A stretch of 64,000 nt of DNA from Variovorax beijingensis (GCF_003951285.1 NZ_RXFQ01000008.1:186001-250000); one strand, 5' to 3'; positions 31,722-41,533 are shown, counted from the first letter of the stretch. A program made the numbers and translations. The notes: generated from the letters alone by a model not told the origin.

Positions 31722-31793
31722 GCAGTTTCTCCTTCAGTTGAAAAATCGCGAAAACAAGGCAGTGGTTGCGCGACACGGCAGTTTATGCCGGCC

Positions 31794-32609
31794 TCACGAC
31801 AAATCGCGGTAGGCGAGCGTCGCGAGTTTCAGCAAAACTTCACGCGGTAGCTTGCCGGCAACGGCATAGCCGAAGCCCTGGTCGATCCAGTAGAAGCTGG
31901 GCACCGGTCCTTCGGACGCGAAACGGAAGGCTGTTTCGCGCGAAGCGCCCGTGTCGGCGGCGGCCTGGCTGTCGAGAGTGCCGATGTAGAGCGTGATGCG
32001 CTCGCCGGCGCTGTCCTCGAACATGAACTGGGCGCGCGCGCCGCTTTCCCCGGGCAAGAGGCGGCCGCCGACGAGCGTATAGCCCATGGCAGTCAGGTCG
32101 GGCACCTTGAGCGGCCTGTCGAGGCGCTTGGACAGCCACTGCACGAGGTGCTGCTGCTCGCTGGCGGCCACTTCGACCGGATGTCTTTTTTCTGGCGCAT
32201 AAACGGCGTGGGCAATGGACGCGTCGTGCACGAATTCGCGCATCGCAGGCGCCCTGGCCAGTTGGGCCGCAGCGGCGCGGTGCACTGACCACTGGGCATT
32301 GCCGAGCCAGCCGGCGGCAAAGGCGATCAGCACGCCGGCCGCCATGCCGCCCCATCGTATCCAATGGCCTTGCCGGGCCTGGCTGCGATCGAGCGCGCCC
32401 ATCAAGGGCGCAGGCACGGGCTCGCCCAGCAGTTCGCCGTGCAGCCGGCGCAGCGCGTCGCGCTGGACGCGCCAGGCCGCCACCCGCGCCGCAAGGGCCG
32501 GATCGCCAGCCACGGCGTCCTCGACCTGGGCGCGGCGTTCCGGTGCCAACTGGCCATCGACGAGGGCATGCAACTCGTCGTCGCTGGGGGGCGGAGCAGG
32601 GCGATTCAT
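31794..32609 (-). CDS. Transmembrane anti-sigma factor (COG5662 type)
   Basis: 271 residues. An N-terminal cytoplasmic anti-sigma region ('SDDELHALVDGQLAPERRAQ', about 9-60) lacks the zinc-binding His/Cys motif, so it belongs to the zinc-free group. One membrane helix (about 84-104, 'GGMAAGVLIAFAAGWLG') and a periplasmic domain of about 165 residues follow. It lies 16 bases after the ECF sigma gene on the same transcript and is its presumed inhibitor. The stimulus is unknown. The periplasmic part would be the sensory surface or a binding site for the neighbouring exported proteins. Confidence 0.85.
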   Translation of the reverse strand: MNRPAPPPSDDELHALVDGQLAPERRAQVEDAVAGDPALAARVAAWRVQRDALRRLHGELLGEPVPAPLMGALDRSQARQGHWIRWGGMAAGVLIAFAAGWLGNAQWSVHRAAAAQLARAPAMREFVHDASIAHAVYAPEKRHPVEVAASEQQHLVQWLSKRLDRPLKVPDLTAMGYTLVGGRLLPGESGARAQFMFEDSAGERITLYIGTLDSQAAADTGASRETAFRFASEGPVPSFYWIDQGFGYAVAGKLPREVLLKLATLAYRDLS

Positions 32610-32625
32610 GATGGAGCGGCGGGTT

Positions 32626-33141
32626 TCACTTGAGGCGGCGCAGGCCGGGGCGATGCGGCGCCGAGGCGCCGTCCATCAGCTCATGCAGCCGGACGCGCGC
32701 GCGCGACAGGCGCGACATCACGGTGCCGGCAGGAATGCCGAGCACCTTGGCCACCTCGGCATAGGAAAGATCTTCGAGCGTCACGAGCAGCAGCACGGCG
32801 CGCTGCTCGTCGGGCAACTGCATCAGGCAGCGCTGCAGGTCCAGGCCCATGCCGAGGTCGCGGCCCGGATCGGCGCCGCCGTGCAGTTCCTGCGCCGCAT
32901 CATCCAGTGGTACCACGCTGTGCGGCGGTGGTGTACGCCGCAGCTGGCTCGCAAAGATGTTGTGCATGACCGTGAACAGCCAGGCGCGCAGGTCGCTGCC
33001 CGCCACCCAGAGCCGCCACTTGCTGCAGGCCCGCTCGAGCGTGTCCTGCACCAGGTCGTCGGCCGCCCAGGCATTGCCCGTGAGCGCGCGCGCGTAGCGG
33101 CGCAGGCCCGGGATCTGGTCGGCCAGCAGGCGGGCGTCCAT
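32626..33141 (-). CDS. ECF-type RNA polymerase sigma factor
   Basis: 171-residue extracytoplasmic-function sigma factor. Sigma region 2 occupies about residues 8-75 ('WAADDLVQDTLERACSKWRL', 'LRAWLFTVMHNIFASQLRR') and region 4 about 105-155 ('LLLVTLEDLSYAEVAKVLGI', 'PAGTVMSRLSRARVRL'). It is co-transcribed with the anti-sigma factor downstream and with a small exported protein 21 bases upstream. It probably autoregulates from the candidate ECF promoter at 33592-33617. Confidence 0.92.
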   Translation of the reverse strand: MDARLLADQIPGLRRYARALTGNAWAADDLVQDTLERACSKWRLWVAGSDLRAWLFTVMHNIFASQLRRTPPPHSVVPLDDAAQELHGGADPGRDLGMGLDLQRCLMQLPDEQRAVLLLVTLEDLSYAEVAKVLGIPAGTVMSRLSRARVRLHELMDGASAPHRPGLRRLK

Positions 33142-33162
33142 GGGAGCGGGAACGCGCGCGGG

Positions 33163-33543
33163 TCAGGGCTTGGCGATTTTCCAGGCGCCGCCGACGCCGT
33201 CGCCGGTCTTGTCGCCCGGCTTGGTGTCCTTGGTCCAGTAGTAGAGCGGCCAGCCCTTGGCGGCCCATTGCTTCTTGCCGTCGTCGCGCGTGACGATGGT
33301 GAAGTCGCCGGCGGGCTTGTCGCTGTCGGTGGCCATGAAGGGCGGCCAGTTGGCCGCGCAGCCGCCGTTGCAGGCCGACTTGCCACTGCCGGCCGTGTCC
33401 TTGTCGAAGGTGTAGAGCGTCATGCCGTTGGGGCCGACCAGCGCACCGTCGGCGGCCTTGGGCTGGGCGAACGAGGGAAGCGCGAGCAGTCCGGAAAGCA
33501 GCGCGGCGGCAATGCCGGCGGAGGAAAGGCGAAAAGGCGACAT
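33163..33543 (-). CDS. Exported protein with Yx(FWY)xxD motif (COG4315 type), first gene of the ECF operon
   Basis: 126 residues. The Sec signal peptide 'MSPFRLSSAGIAAALLSGLL' ends near 'LPSFA', without a lipobox. The mature domain has 'LYTFDKD' and 'LYYWTKD' and the cysteine block 'SACNGGCAANWPPF'. It is clearly a paralogue of the lipoprotein at 31326-31721, but soluble rather than lipid-anchored. The start was chosen for AGGAG at the right spacing; an upstream in-frame start at 33585 has no signal character. It is the promoter-proximal gene of the sigma/anti-sigma operon. Family function unknown. Confidence 0.85.
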   Translation of the reverse strand: MSPFRLSSAGIAAALLSGLLALPSFAQPKAADGALVGPNGMTLYTFDKDTAGSGKSACNGGCAANWPPFMATDSDKPAGDFTIVTRDDGKKQWAAKGWPLYYWTKDTKPGDKTGDGVGGAWKIAKP

Positions 33544-33591
33544 GGAAGACTCCTGGAGTTGGTGGCACCGACGATCCGATGACACCGCACA

Positions 33592-33617
33592 AACGCCTGC
33601 AACCGGCGTTTTATTCC
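33592..33617 (-). promoter_or_regulatory. Candidate ECF-sigma promoter (GGAAT-N17-CGTT)
   Basis: On the minus strand GGAAT (33617-33613) and CGTT (33595-33592) are separated by exactly 17 bases, the spacing and sequence of the common ECF pattern GGAAC-N16/17-CGTT. Transcription would start about 40 bases before the first gene of the sigma operon. This suggests autoregulation by the sigma factor encoded in the same operon. Confidence 0.45.
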
Positions 33618-33636
33618 ATGCCGCGCAAAAAAAGAA

Positions 33637-34113
33637 CTAGCGGCTGCGGCTCTTCATCGCGCGCTCGACCTCGCGCTTGCCTTCGCGGTCCTTGATGGTG
33701 TCGCGCTTGTCGTGCTCGGCCTTGCCCTTGGCCAGCGCGATCTCGCATTTGACCTTGCCCGCCTTCCAGTGCAGGTTGAGCGGCACCAGCGTGTAGCCCT
33801 TTTGTTCGACCTTGCCAACCAGGCGGCGGATCTCTTCCTTGTGCAGCAGCAACTTCTTGGTGCGGATGGAGTCAGGGTTGACGTGGGTCGAAGCGCTCTT
33901 GAGCGGGTTGATCTGCAGGCCGACGACGAAGAGTTCGCCGTCGCGGATCACCACGTAGCCGTCGGTCAGCTGGACCTTGCCTTCGCGCAGGGACTTGACC
34001 TCCCAGCCCTCGAGCACGATGCCGGCCTCGAAGCGTTCTTCGAAGAAATAGTTGTACGCGGCCTTCTTGTTGTCGGCAATGCGGGAGGAGGTATCTTGTT
34101 TCTTGGTGGCCAT
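33637..34113 (-). CDS. smpB: SsrA-binding protein SmpB
   Basis: 158-residue tmRNA-binding protein required for trans-translation rescue of stalled ribosomes. The OB-fold core is marked by '[20 protein letters not shown]' and '[19 protein letters not shown]'. The conserved C-terminal basic tail ends '[20 protein letters not shown]', which enters the decoding centre. It is divergent from ratA (62 bases apart), the usual proteobacterial layout. Confidence 0.96.
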   Translation of the reverse strand: MATKKQDTSSRIADNKKAAYNYFFEERFEAGIVLEGWEVKSLREGKVQLTDGYVVIRDGELFVVGLQINPLKSASTHVNPDSIRTKKLLLHKEEIRRLVGKVEQKGYTLVPLNLHWKAGKVKCEIALAKGKAEHDKRDTIKDREGKREVERAMKSRSR

Positions 34114-34144
34114 GGCTCGGAAAGATGGGGGCGCATGGCTTCAA

Positions 34145-34150
34145 TACAAT
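34145..34150 (+). promoter_or_regulatory. Candidate -10 element for ratA-rnfH
   Basis: TACAAT lies 26 bases before the ratA ATG in the smpB/ratA divergent gap. No convincing -35 hexamer is present, so this is tentative. Confidence 0.35.
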
Positions 34151-34175
34151 CCGTCGCGCACGCTGTCCCGATTCT

Positions 34176-34622
34176 ATGAAAGCCGTCAACAAGTCCGTCC
34201 TCATCTGGTACAGCGCCGAAGAGATGTACGCGCTCGTCATCGACGTGGAGAAATATCCGCAGTTCCTGCCCTGGTGCGACAAGTCCAGGGTCATCGAGGA
34301 AGACGAGGCCGGCATGACCGCCGAAGTGGGCCTGGCCTTCGCCGGCCTTCACCAGAGTTTCACCACCCGCAACACCCACGTGCCGGGGCGCGAAGTTCAC
34401 CTCAAACTGGTCGACGGGCCGTTCTCCAACCTCGACGGCATCTGGAAATTCGTGCCCGTGGGCGAACCCGGCGAGCGCGCCTGCCGCGTCGAGCTGCACA
34501 TGAGCTATGGCTTCAGCAACTTCGCGCTGCAGGCGCTGGTGGGGCCGGTGTTCGACACCGTCGCCTCCAGCCTGGTCGAGGCCTTCGTCAAGCGCGCCGA
34601 GCAGGTCTACGGCGCTTCCTGA
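34176..34622 (+). CDS. ratA: RatA-type START/polyketide cyclase-like protein
   Basis: 148-residue START-domain protein. It begins 'MKAVNKSVLIWYSAEEMYAL', with the family block 'VEKYPQFLPWCDKSRV' and C-terminal 'FVKRAEQVYG'. In E. coli RatA was proposed to interfere with 50S association, while eukaryotic Coq10 homologues bind ubiquinone; either role is possible here. The start was set at ATG 34176; an upstream GTG at 34125 gives an extension without similarity. The stop TGA overlaps the rnfH ATG (TGATG). Confidence 0.9.
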   Translation: MKAVNKSVLIWYSAEEMYALVIDVEKYPQFLPWCDKSRVIEEDEAGMTAEVGLAFAGLHQSFTTRNTHVPGREVHLKLVDGPFSNLDGIWKFVPVGEPGERACRVELHMSYGFSNFALQALVGPVFDTVASSLVEAFVKRAEQVYGAS

Positions 34623-34957
34623 TGATCGAAGTCACGCTCTGCTGCTCGCCTGCGCCGCGCGAGGTGTTCGAGCAGGTGCTGCGGCTGGCGCCCGGAGCCA
34701 CCGTGGCCGATGCCGTGAAGGCCAGCGGTCTTTCGCAGCGCTTTCCGCAGCTCGATTGGCGCGAGGCCATGACGCCGGGAATCTGGGGCAGGGAAGTCGG
34801 CTGGGACGAGCCGCTCGAGGACGGTGACCGCGTCGAACTGTGCCGGCCTTTGGCGGTCGATCCGAAGGTGGCGCGCCGCGAGCGCTTCCAGCGCCAGGGC
34901 GCGCGCGGCACCGGTCTTTTCGCGAACCGCCGCAAGGGCGGCAAGGCCGGCTACTGA
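34622..34957 (+). CDS. rnfH: RnfH family Ubl protein
   Basis: 111-residue RnfH protein with a ubiquitin-like beta-grasp fold. It begins 'MIEVTLCCSPAPREVFEQVL', with the central 'GIWGREVGWDEPLEDGDRVE' and 'CRPLAVDPKVARRER' blocks that define the family, then a basic glycine-rich tail. It is always found with ratA and is proposed to be linked to Rnf electron transport or tRNA/sulfur chemistry, unproven. The ATG overlaps the ratA stop. Confidence 0.9.
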   Translation: MIEVTLCCSPAPREVFEQVLRLAPGATVADAVKASGLSQRFPQLDWREAMTPGIWGREVGWDEPLEDGDRVELCRPLAVDPKVARRERFQRQGARGTGLFANRRKGGKAGY

Positions 34958-34972
34958 ACCGGCGCGAACTGC

Positions 34973-35485
34973 TTACTTGCAGTCGCTTTCGATGATCGAC
35001 TGAAGACGCTTCTGCTCGGCGGCCCGGGCTGCGTCGTCCATGATTTCGCGCTCGCCCTTCGCGTTGATCTTGGCCACGCGGATGCCGCTGTCGAAGGTGG
35101 CCTTGCCCTGGCGTGCGCGGTCGCAGTTGTCGGCCTTGGCCTTGGCGTTTTTCTCCGCTTCGGCCGCCTGCCTGGCCTTTTCCTCGGCCTGGGCCTTCTT
35201 GGTCTTTTCCTCGAGTTCCTTGTCGACGCCCGCGGGCTTGGGCGCGGCCGCGGCCTTGGGTGCCGCGGCGTCGGGCGCATCGGCTTCGGCAGCGGCCGGC
35301 GCCGAGCCGCTTCGGGGCGGCGGAGAGCCCGCGCGGCGCAGGATGTTCTTTTCCGGCACGTCCGTCGGCGGCGGCTGGTCGCTGAAGACCTTCTTGCCGC
35401 TCTTGTCGATCCATTGCCATTGCGCGCCGGCCGCGAGCGGCAGCAGGCAAACACATCCCAGTACGAGCCAATGCGCGAATTTCAT
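34973..35485 (-). CDS. Exported DUF4124-containing protein
   Basis: 170 residues. The signal peptide '[20 protein letters not shown]' is followed by a DUF4124 domain ('[20 protein letters not shown]', about 22-50), then a proline/alanine/lysine-rich helical stretch (about 60-115) and a C-terminal conserved helix ending '[10 protein letters not shown]'. DUF4124 proteins are common in the betaproteobacterial periplasm and have no assigned function. It is convergent with rnfH across 15 bases. Confidence 0.8.
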   Translation of the reverse strand: MKFAHWLVLGCVCLLPLAAGAQWQWIDKSGKKVFSDQPPPTDVPEKNILRRAGSPPPRSGSAPAAAEADAPDAAAPKAAAAPKPAGVDKELEEKTKKAQAEEKARQAAEAEKNAKAKADNCDRARQGKATFDSGIRVAKINAKGEREIMDDAARAAEQKRLQSIIESDCK

Positions 35486-35637
35486 GCGGCGAGTTTAGCG
35501 TTCCTTACGTTTTGCAACATGAGCGGGCCCGGCTTTCGTTGCCGGCGAGTTGGGATTTGGCTACGTTTTCGCCGCCTTGCCGGCCCAGCCACGGCCGGCT
35601 GAAGCCCCTGGCAGGGCGGGTAAGTACCGACGGTCGC

Positions 35638-35643
35638 TACAAT
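35638..35643 (+). promoter_or_regulatory. Candidate -10 element for guaB
   Basis: TACAAT lies 22 bases before the guaB ATG in the 179-base gap shared with the divergent DUF4124 gene. The -35 region (around 35615) is GC-rich and poor, so activation or another promoter is possible. Confidence 0.35.
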
Positions 35644-35664
35644 CCGTCTTTTGGAGCTTCACCC

Positions 35665-37134
<1,470 letters not shown>

Positions 37135-37149
37135 GCGATGAGCGGGTCC

Positions 37150-37219
37150 AATCTGGCCAGACCTTGTAAGTCAGGCCAGATTGGCATTAGAATTCAGGCC
37201 AGATTTAAATTTTCTGGCC
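37150..37219. promoter_or_regulatory. Operator region of the toxin-antitoxin pair: four GGCCAGA-type boxes
   Basis: Four copies of a GGCCAGA/TCTGGCC box fall in 70 bases: 37152-37161 (perfect palindrome TCTGGCCAGA), 37174-37182 (GGCCAGATT), 37197-37205 (GGCCAGATT) and 37210-37219 (TTTTCTGGCC). Boxes 1 and 2, and boxes 3 and 4, form inverted pairs. Boxes 2-4 overlap or flank the predicted -35 and -10 elements, as expected for antitoxin autorepression. Confidence 0.75.
37181..37209 (+). promoter_or_regulatory. Promoter of the toxin-antitoxin operon
   Basis: TTGGCA (37181-37186, five of six matches to the -35 consensus) and TTTAAA (37204-37209, four of six) are separated by 17 bases. Transcription would begin about 37216, only about 7 bases before the antitoxin ATG, giving a near-leaderless mRNA. 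It is embedded in the GGCCAGA operator boxes. Confidence 0.6.
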
Positions 37220-37222
37220 CAA

Positions 37223-37471
37223 ATGCAATCCATCGGCATCGCTGAAGCCAAGAACAACTTCTCGGCCCTGATCGACCTGGTCGAAAAGGGCGAGGAGGTT
37301 CGCATCACCCGCCACGGCAAGGAGGTGGTGCGCATGCTGCCGGTGCGGCGCAAGCCGGTCATCACCGACGAGCAGATCGAGCGCGAACTCGGCCAGATCG
37401 ACGCGCTGCACGCCACCATCAAGCCCGGCCTTTCAATGCGCGCGCTGCTCGACGAAGGGCGCCAATCGTGA
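37223..37471 (+). CDS. Phd/YefM-type antitoxin
   Basis: 82 residues. The N-terminal Phd/YefM DNA-binding domain ('[20 protein letters not shown]', '[19 protein letters not shown]') occupies about residues 1-45. A C-terminal tail (50-82, '[20 protein letters not shown]') would wrap the toxin. It lies directly after an array of operator-like repeats and overlaps the toxin gene by GTGA. An in-frame start at 37181 lies within the operator and promoter and was rejected. It should neutralise the VapC toxin and repress the operon. Confidence 0.9.
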   Translation: MQSIGIAEAKNNFSALIDLVEKGEEVRITRHGKEVVRMLPVRRKPVITDEQIERELGQIDALHATIKPGLSMRALLDEGRQS

Positions 37472-37902
37472 CAGCCTTCGTCATGGACGCCTCCGTCACC
37501 GCCGCCTGGCTCTTGCCCGACCAGGCCAGCGAACACACCCGCAAGCTCTACGCCGCCATCCGCCGCGACGAGGTCGAGCCGCAGGCGCCCAACGCCTGGC
37601 AATGGGAGTGCGCCAACATCCTTGCCAACGGCGTGCGCAGCGGCCGCATTCCAACGTCCGCGGTCGAAGGGCTGTGGAGCGTGCTCGACGCCATCCGCCA
37701 TCGCGTCGAGCTGCACGAACTCGCCCCTGCACAGCACAAGGCGGTGCTGGCCGTGGCCATCGACGCCGGGGTGTCGCTCTACGATGCGGGCTACCTCTGG
37801 CTCGCGCGCTCGCTCAATCTCCCGCTCGCGACCTTCGACGAGCAACTCATCCAGGCCGCGCCCAAGGCGGGCGTCAAGCTGTTCGACATTTCAACGCTCT
37901 GA
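37468..37902 (+). CDS. vapC: VapC-type PIN-domain toxin ribonuclease
   Basis: 144-residue PIN-domain protein. The four acidic active-site positions are present: D7 ('FVMDASVT'), E47 ('WQWECANIL'), D106 ('[11 protein letters not shown]') and D124 ('ATFDEQL'). PIN toxins cleave tRNA or rRNA in a Mg2+-dependent way. The GTG start overlaps the antitoxin stop, so synthesis is coupled. It ends 14 bases before guaA, so guaA could be partly expressed from the toxin-antitoxin promoter. Confidence 0.9.
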   Translation: MTAFVMDASVTAAWLLPDQASEHTRKLYAAIRRDEVEPQAPNAWQWECANILANGVRSGRIPTSAVEGLWSVLDAIRHRVELHELAPAQHKAVLAVAIDAGVSLYDAGYLWLARSLNLPLATFDEQLIQAAPKAGVKLFDISTL

Positions 37903-37916
37903 CCGAGTCTTCTTTC

Positions 37917-39536
37917 ATGCAACACGACAAGATCCTCATCCTCGATTTCGGCTCGCAAGTCACGCAGCTCATCGCGCGCCGTGTGCGCGAGGCGCATGTG
38001 CTCAGCGAAGTGCACCCCTGCGACGTCAGCGACGAATGGGTGCGCGAGTACGCGGCCGACGGGCACCTGAAGGGCGTGATCCTCTCGGGCAGCCACGCGA
38101 GCGTGTACGAGGAGACCACCGACAAGGCCCCGCAGGCCGTGTTCGACCTGGGCGTGCCGGTGCTGGGCATCTGCTACGGCATGCAGACCATGGCCCACCA
38201 GCTCGGCGGCAAGGTCGAGGGCGGCCACAAGCGCGAGTTCGGCTTTGCGTCCGTGCGCGCGCATGGCCACACCGCGCTCTTGAAGGACATCGCCGACTTC
38301 ACCACGCCCGAAGGCCACGGCATGCTCAACGTGTGGATGAGCCATGGCGACAAGGTCACCGAGCTGCCGCCCGGCTTCAAGCTCATGGCCAGCACCGACA
38401 GCTGCCCCATCGCCGGCATGGCCGACGAGGCGCGCCGCTACTACGCGCTGCAGTTCCACCCCGAAGTCACGCACACGCAGCAGGGCAAGGCGATCCTCGA
38501 GCGCTTCGTGCTCGGCATCTGCGAGGCCAGGCCCGACTGGGTCATGCGCGACCACATCGCCGAGGCCGTGGCAAAGATCCGCGAGCAGGTGGGCGATGAG
38601 GAAGTCATCCTCGGCCTCTCGGGCGGCGTCGATTCGAGCGTGGCGGCCGCGCTCATTCACCGCGCCATCGGCGACCAGCTCACCTGCGTGTTCGTCGACC
38701 ATGGCCTCTTGCGCCTGAACGAGGGCGACATGGTCATGGAGATGTTCGAGGGCAAGCTGCACGCGAAGGTGATCCGCGTCGATGCGAGCGAGCTGTTCCT
38801 CGGCAAGCTCGCGGGCGTGAGCGACCCCGAAGCCAAGCGCAAGATCATCGGCGGCGAATTCGTCACGGTGTTCAAGCAGGAGGCTGCCAAGCTCAAGGCG
38901 GGCGATGGTGGCCACAAGGGGGCGACCTTCCTCGCGCAGGGCACCATCTACCCCGACGTCATTGAATCGGGCGGCGCCAAGAGCAAGAAGGCCGTCACGA
39001 TCAAGAGCCACCACAACGTGGGCGGCCTGCCCGAACAGCTCGGCCTCAAGCTGCTCGAACCGCTGCGCGACCTGTTCAAGGACGAAGTGCGCGAGCTCGG
39101 CGTGGCGCTCGGCCTGCCGCCCGAGATGGTGTATCGCCACCCGTTCCCCGGCCCGGGCCTGGGCGTGCGCATCCTCGGCGAAGTGAAGAAGGAATACGCC
39201 GACCTGCTGCGCCGCGCCGACGCGATCTTCATCGAGGAGCTGCGCAACTTCAAGGACGACGCCACCGGCAAGAGCTGGTACGACCTCACGAGCCAGGCCT
39301 TCACCGTGTTCCTGCCCGTGAAGAGCGTGGGCGTGATGGGCGACGGCCGCACCTACGACTACGTGGTCGCGCTGCGCGCCGTGCAGACCAGCGACTTCAT
39401 GACCGCCGACTGGGCCGAGCTGCCGTACGCGCTGCTCAAGAAGGTGTCGGGGCGCATCATCAACGAAGTGCGCGGGATCAACCGCGTGACTTACGACGTG
39501 AGCAGCAAGCCGCCGGCGACCATCGAGTGGGAGTGA
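37917..39536 (+). CDS. guaA: GMP synthase (glutamine-hydrolysing)
   Basis: 539 residues (E. coli 525). Converts XMP to GMP. An N-terminal class I glutamine amidotransferase domain ('[20 protein letters not shown]') has the catalytic cysteine C86 in 'GICYGMQT' and 'LQFHPEVTH' histidine/glutamate. The ATP pyrophosphatase domain carries the PP-loop '[13 protein letters not shown]', and the C-terminal dimerisation domain ends 'KPPATIEWE'. The start MQHDK is preceded by a weak site, consistent with coupling to the upstream toxin gene or guaB. Confidence 0.97.
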   Translation: MQHDKILILDFGSQVTQLIARRVREAHVLSEVHPCDVSDEWVREYAADGHLKGVILSGSHASVYEETTDKAPQAVFDLGVPVLGICYGMQTMAHQLGGKVEGGHKREFGFASVRAHGHTALLKDIADFTTPEGHGMLNVWMSHGDKVTELPPGFKLMASTDSCPIAGMADEARRYYALQFHPEVTHTQQGKAILERFVLGICEARPDWVMRDHIAEAVAKIREQVGDEEVILGLSGGVDSSVAAALIHRAIGDQLTCVFVDHGLLRLNEGDMVMEMFEGKLHAKVIRVDASELFLGKLAGVSDPEAKRKIIGGEFVTVFKQEAAKLKAGDGGHKGATFLAQGTIYPDVIESGGAKSKKAVTIKSHHNVGGLPEQLGLKLLEPLRDLFKDEVRELGVALGLPPEMVYRHPFPGPGLGVRILGEVKKEYADLLRRADAIFIEELRNFKDDATGKSWYDLTSQAFTVFLPVKSVGVMGDGRTYDYVVALRAVQTSDFMTADWAELPYALLKKVSGRIINEVRGINRVTYDVSSKPPATIEWE

Positions 39537-39638
39537 TCTCAAGGTCCCCACCGGCCAAGGCGCGCGCCTCGGGCCACCTGCGCAATTCATCGATCTGAAA
39601 CGCCCTCGTGCGATAAGTCGGGGCAACGAGGAGAGCCC

Positions 39639-41282
39639 ATGGCTGCAGAGCGCAAGCGACAGGAAGTCCCGAGACAGGCCGGCTCGCCGCGTCGAACCGA
39701 GCGCGCCTACCAGCACGCAAAAGGCGACATGTCGAAGACGGACTGCGAGAAGATGGAGCGCCTGCTGCAGGAACTGCGCCTGCGCCGCATCGCGGCGGAG
39801 CCCAAATTCTCCGATGACGTCATCGTGTGGCCTTCGAAGAACGCGGCGCCTGGTGGCAGCGAGCTGGCGACGCTGGGCGCCATCAACCTGGGCAACGCCG
39901 AAGAAGCGCTCGGGCGAGGGATGCGAGGCCGCGGTGTTCCCCGGATGAATCTCGTCAAGCAGCTGGACGGCGTGTCGGTCATGAAGGCCAACTCGTCCGC
40001 CTTGCTGGCGATGCGCCGCAATACGCCCGGACTGCGGGTTGCACCCGCCGCATGGGCATACCTCCAATACATCCGCCCGCTGGGCGAGGAACTGGAATCC
40101 AGTGCAATCCAGGTTGCGGCGGGAGCCAAGGTCAAGCGCTTCGAATTGCGCCTTGCCGACTCGCTGGGCAAACCCGTGCCGGGGGTACGCGTCAAGGCGC
40201 TCGTGGATTGGGATGGCGCACACCTGCCGGCGGTGACCGACAGCCGGGGAATCGCGAGCCTTGGAATTCCGGTGCTCTACCCCCGGGTGGAAATGATCCT
40301 GGTCGAGCCGGAACACACGCACTGGTCGGTCTTCGTGAAGGGGTTCGACCGCGTCGCGGCACCGAAGCGGCTGGATGTCCGGACCACGGCACTGGCGCCC
40401 GATACCTTCCAGCTGCTGGCGAACTACGCGCCCTACGATCCCCAGGCGGGAGCGGGTGTCACGGTCGGTGTGATCGACAGCGGCGTTGGCCCGCATGCCG
40501 GCATTGCCGTGGCGGGCGGCGGATGCTTCGTCACCGGCGACGATGCCACGGATTTCCTCGACAACGGCATCGGGCACGGAACCCACGTTGCCGGCATCAT
40601 CGCGGGCAGGATGGCCGCTGGCACCGGCATCTACGGCCTGGCGCCGGCCTGCCGTCTGCTGGCCTACCGCGTGTGTCCCAAGACCGGCGAACGCGGCCGC
40701 GCGAAATCCAGCGACATTGCCAGTGCGCTCGAGCGCGCGATCAGCGACGGCTGCCACATCGTCAACATCAGCATGGGCAGCCTCGAGCCCATGCCGGAAA
40801 TGCCGGACATTCTTGAAAAAGCGCGCAACGCCGGCATTGCCGTGTTCGCGGCCACCGGCAACGACGGGCAGTCGCTGCTGCGCTATCCCGCCCGCTACAG
40901 CCACACCCTGGCGGTCGGCGCGCTCGGCCGCGACGGAACGTTTCCGGCGGACTGCCCCGAGAGCTTTCAGGAGAGCGAGATCCGCCGCAAGAAGGAATTC
41001 GTTGCCGAGTTCTCGAACTACGGGCTTTCGACCGATTTCATCGGTCCCGGCGTCGCCGTCCTGTCGGCGTTTCCCGGCGATAGATACGCCATGATGTCCG
41101 GCACGTCGATGGCCACGCCGTTCACGTCGGGCATGGCGGCCCGTCTGTTGTCAGGGAATCAGAACCTGCTTAACATGCCCAGAGGTCCTGAAAAGGCCGA
41201 CGCCATCGTCAAGATGCTGTCGCAGGCGGCCCGAAAGGTGGGTTGGTCGGCCGAATACGAAGGGTTTGGAGTTCTGAAGTGA
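39639..41282 (+). CDS. S8 (subtilisin-like) serine protease without signal peptide
   Basis: 547 residues. A complete subtilase triad is visible: D280 in 'VGVIDSGVG', H313 in 'GHGTHVAG', S490 in 'MSGTSMATPF', with the oxyanion asparagine in 'AATGNDG'. The N-terminal 240 residues are charged and lack any signal peptide. They include an inhibitor-I9-like stretch ('VSVMKANSSALLAMRRNTPG', about 110-140) and a beta-rich region ('PVPGVRVKALVDWDGAHLPA'). The enzyme is therefore probably cytoplasmic and self-inhibited, or controlled. GAGGAG precedes the ATG. It overlaps the next small gene by GTGA and is followed by a nuclease gene, forming a three-gene cassette. Substrate unknown. Confidence 0.9.
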   Translation: MAAERKRQEVPRQAGSPRRTERAYQHAKGDMSKTDCEKMERLLQELRLRRIAAEPKFSDDVIVWPSKNAAPGGSELATLGAINLGNAEEALGRGMRGRGVPRMNLVKQLDGVSVMKANSSALLAMRRNTPGLRVAPAAWAYLQYIRPLGEELESSAIQVAAGAKVKRFELRLADSLGKPVPGVRVKALVDWDGAHLPAVTDSRGIASLGIPVLYPRVEMILVEPEHTHWSVFVKGFDRVAAPKRLDVRTTALAPDTFQLLANYAPYDPQAGAGVTVGVIDSGVGPHAGIAVAGGGCFVTGDDATDFLDNGIGHGTHVAGIIAGRMAAGTGIYGLAPACRLLAYRVCPKTGERGRAKSSDIASALERAISDGCHIVNISMGSLEPMPEMPDILEKARNAGIAVFAATGNDGQSLLRYPARYSHTLAVGALGRDGTFPADCPESFQESEIRRKKEFVAEFSNYGLSTDFIGPGVAVLSAFPGDRYAMMSGTSMATPFTSGMAARLLSGNQNLLNMPRGPEKADAIVKMLSQAARKVGWSAEYEGFGVLK

Positions 41283-41533
41283 CAAGCGTGGTGCTGACCT
41301 ACACAGGCCGTCCCGACCAGAAGTTGTCGGCCGAGGCACGGCTGCGGCGCTGCGTGCCGGGCGTTGTGCTCACGCCGAAGACGGGCACCCTGGTGGAGGC
41401 CCAGATCGACGACGACGCGCAACTGGCGGCGCTTGAACAGAATCCCGAATGGGTGGTGACCCCACCGACCTTTGCGGAAATCCGCAAGCCTGTCTTCAAT
41501 CTGAAAAACGCACGCGCCAAGCTCGGCAAATAG
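41279..41533 (+). CDS. Small protein coupled to the S8 protease, propeptide/inhibitor-like
   Basis: 84 residues, GTG start overlapping the protease stop (GTGA). The sequence 'MTSVVLTYTGRPDQKLSAEA', then 'VPGVVLTPKTGTLVEAQIDD' and 'LAALEQNPEWVVTP', has the beta-alpha-beta pattern and motif order of subtilisin propeptides (inhibitor family I9), but as a free protein. I infer a trans-acting chaperone or inhibitor of the adjacent protease. The resemblance is by eye and weak. No signal peptide or membrane segment. Alternative: a small adaptor linking protease and nuclease. Confidence 0.7.
   Translation: MTSVVLTYTGRPDQKLSAEARLRRCVPGVVLTPKTGTLVEAQIDDDAQLAALEQNPEWVVTPPTFAEIRKPVFNLKNARAKLGK

Noticed and set aside
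37791..40904. A 1037-residue minus-strand open frame across guaA and the protease gene
   Set aside because: Antisense to guaA and the subtilase, His/Arg/Asp-rich low-complexity translation typical of GC shadow.
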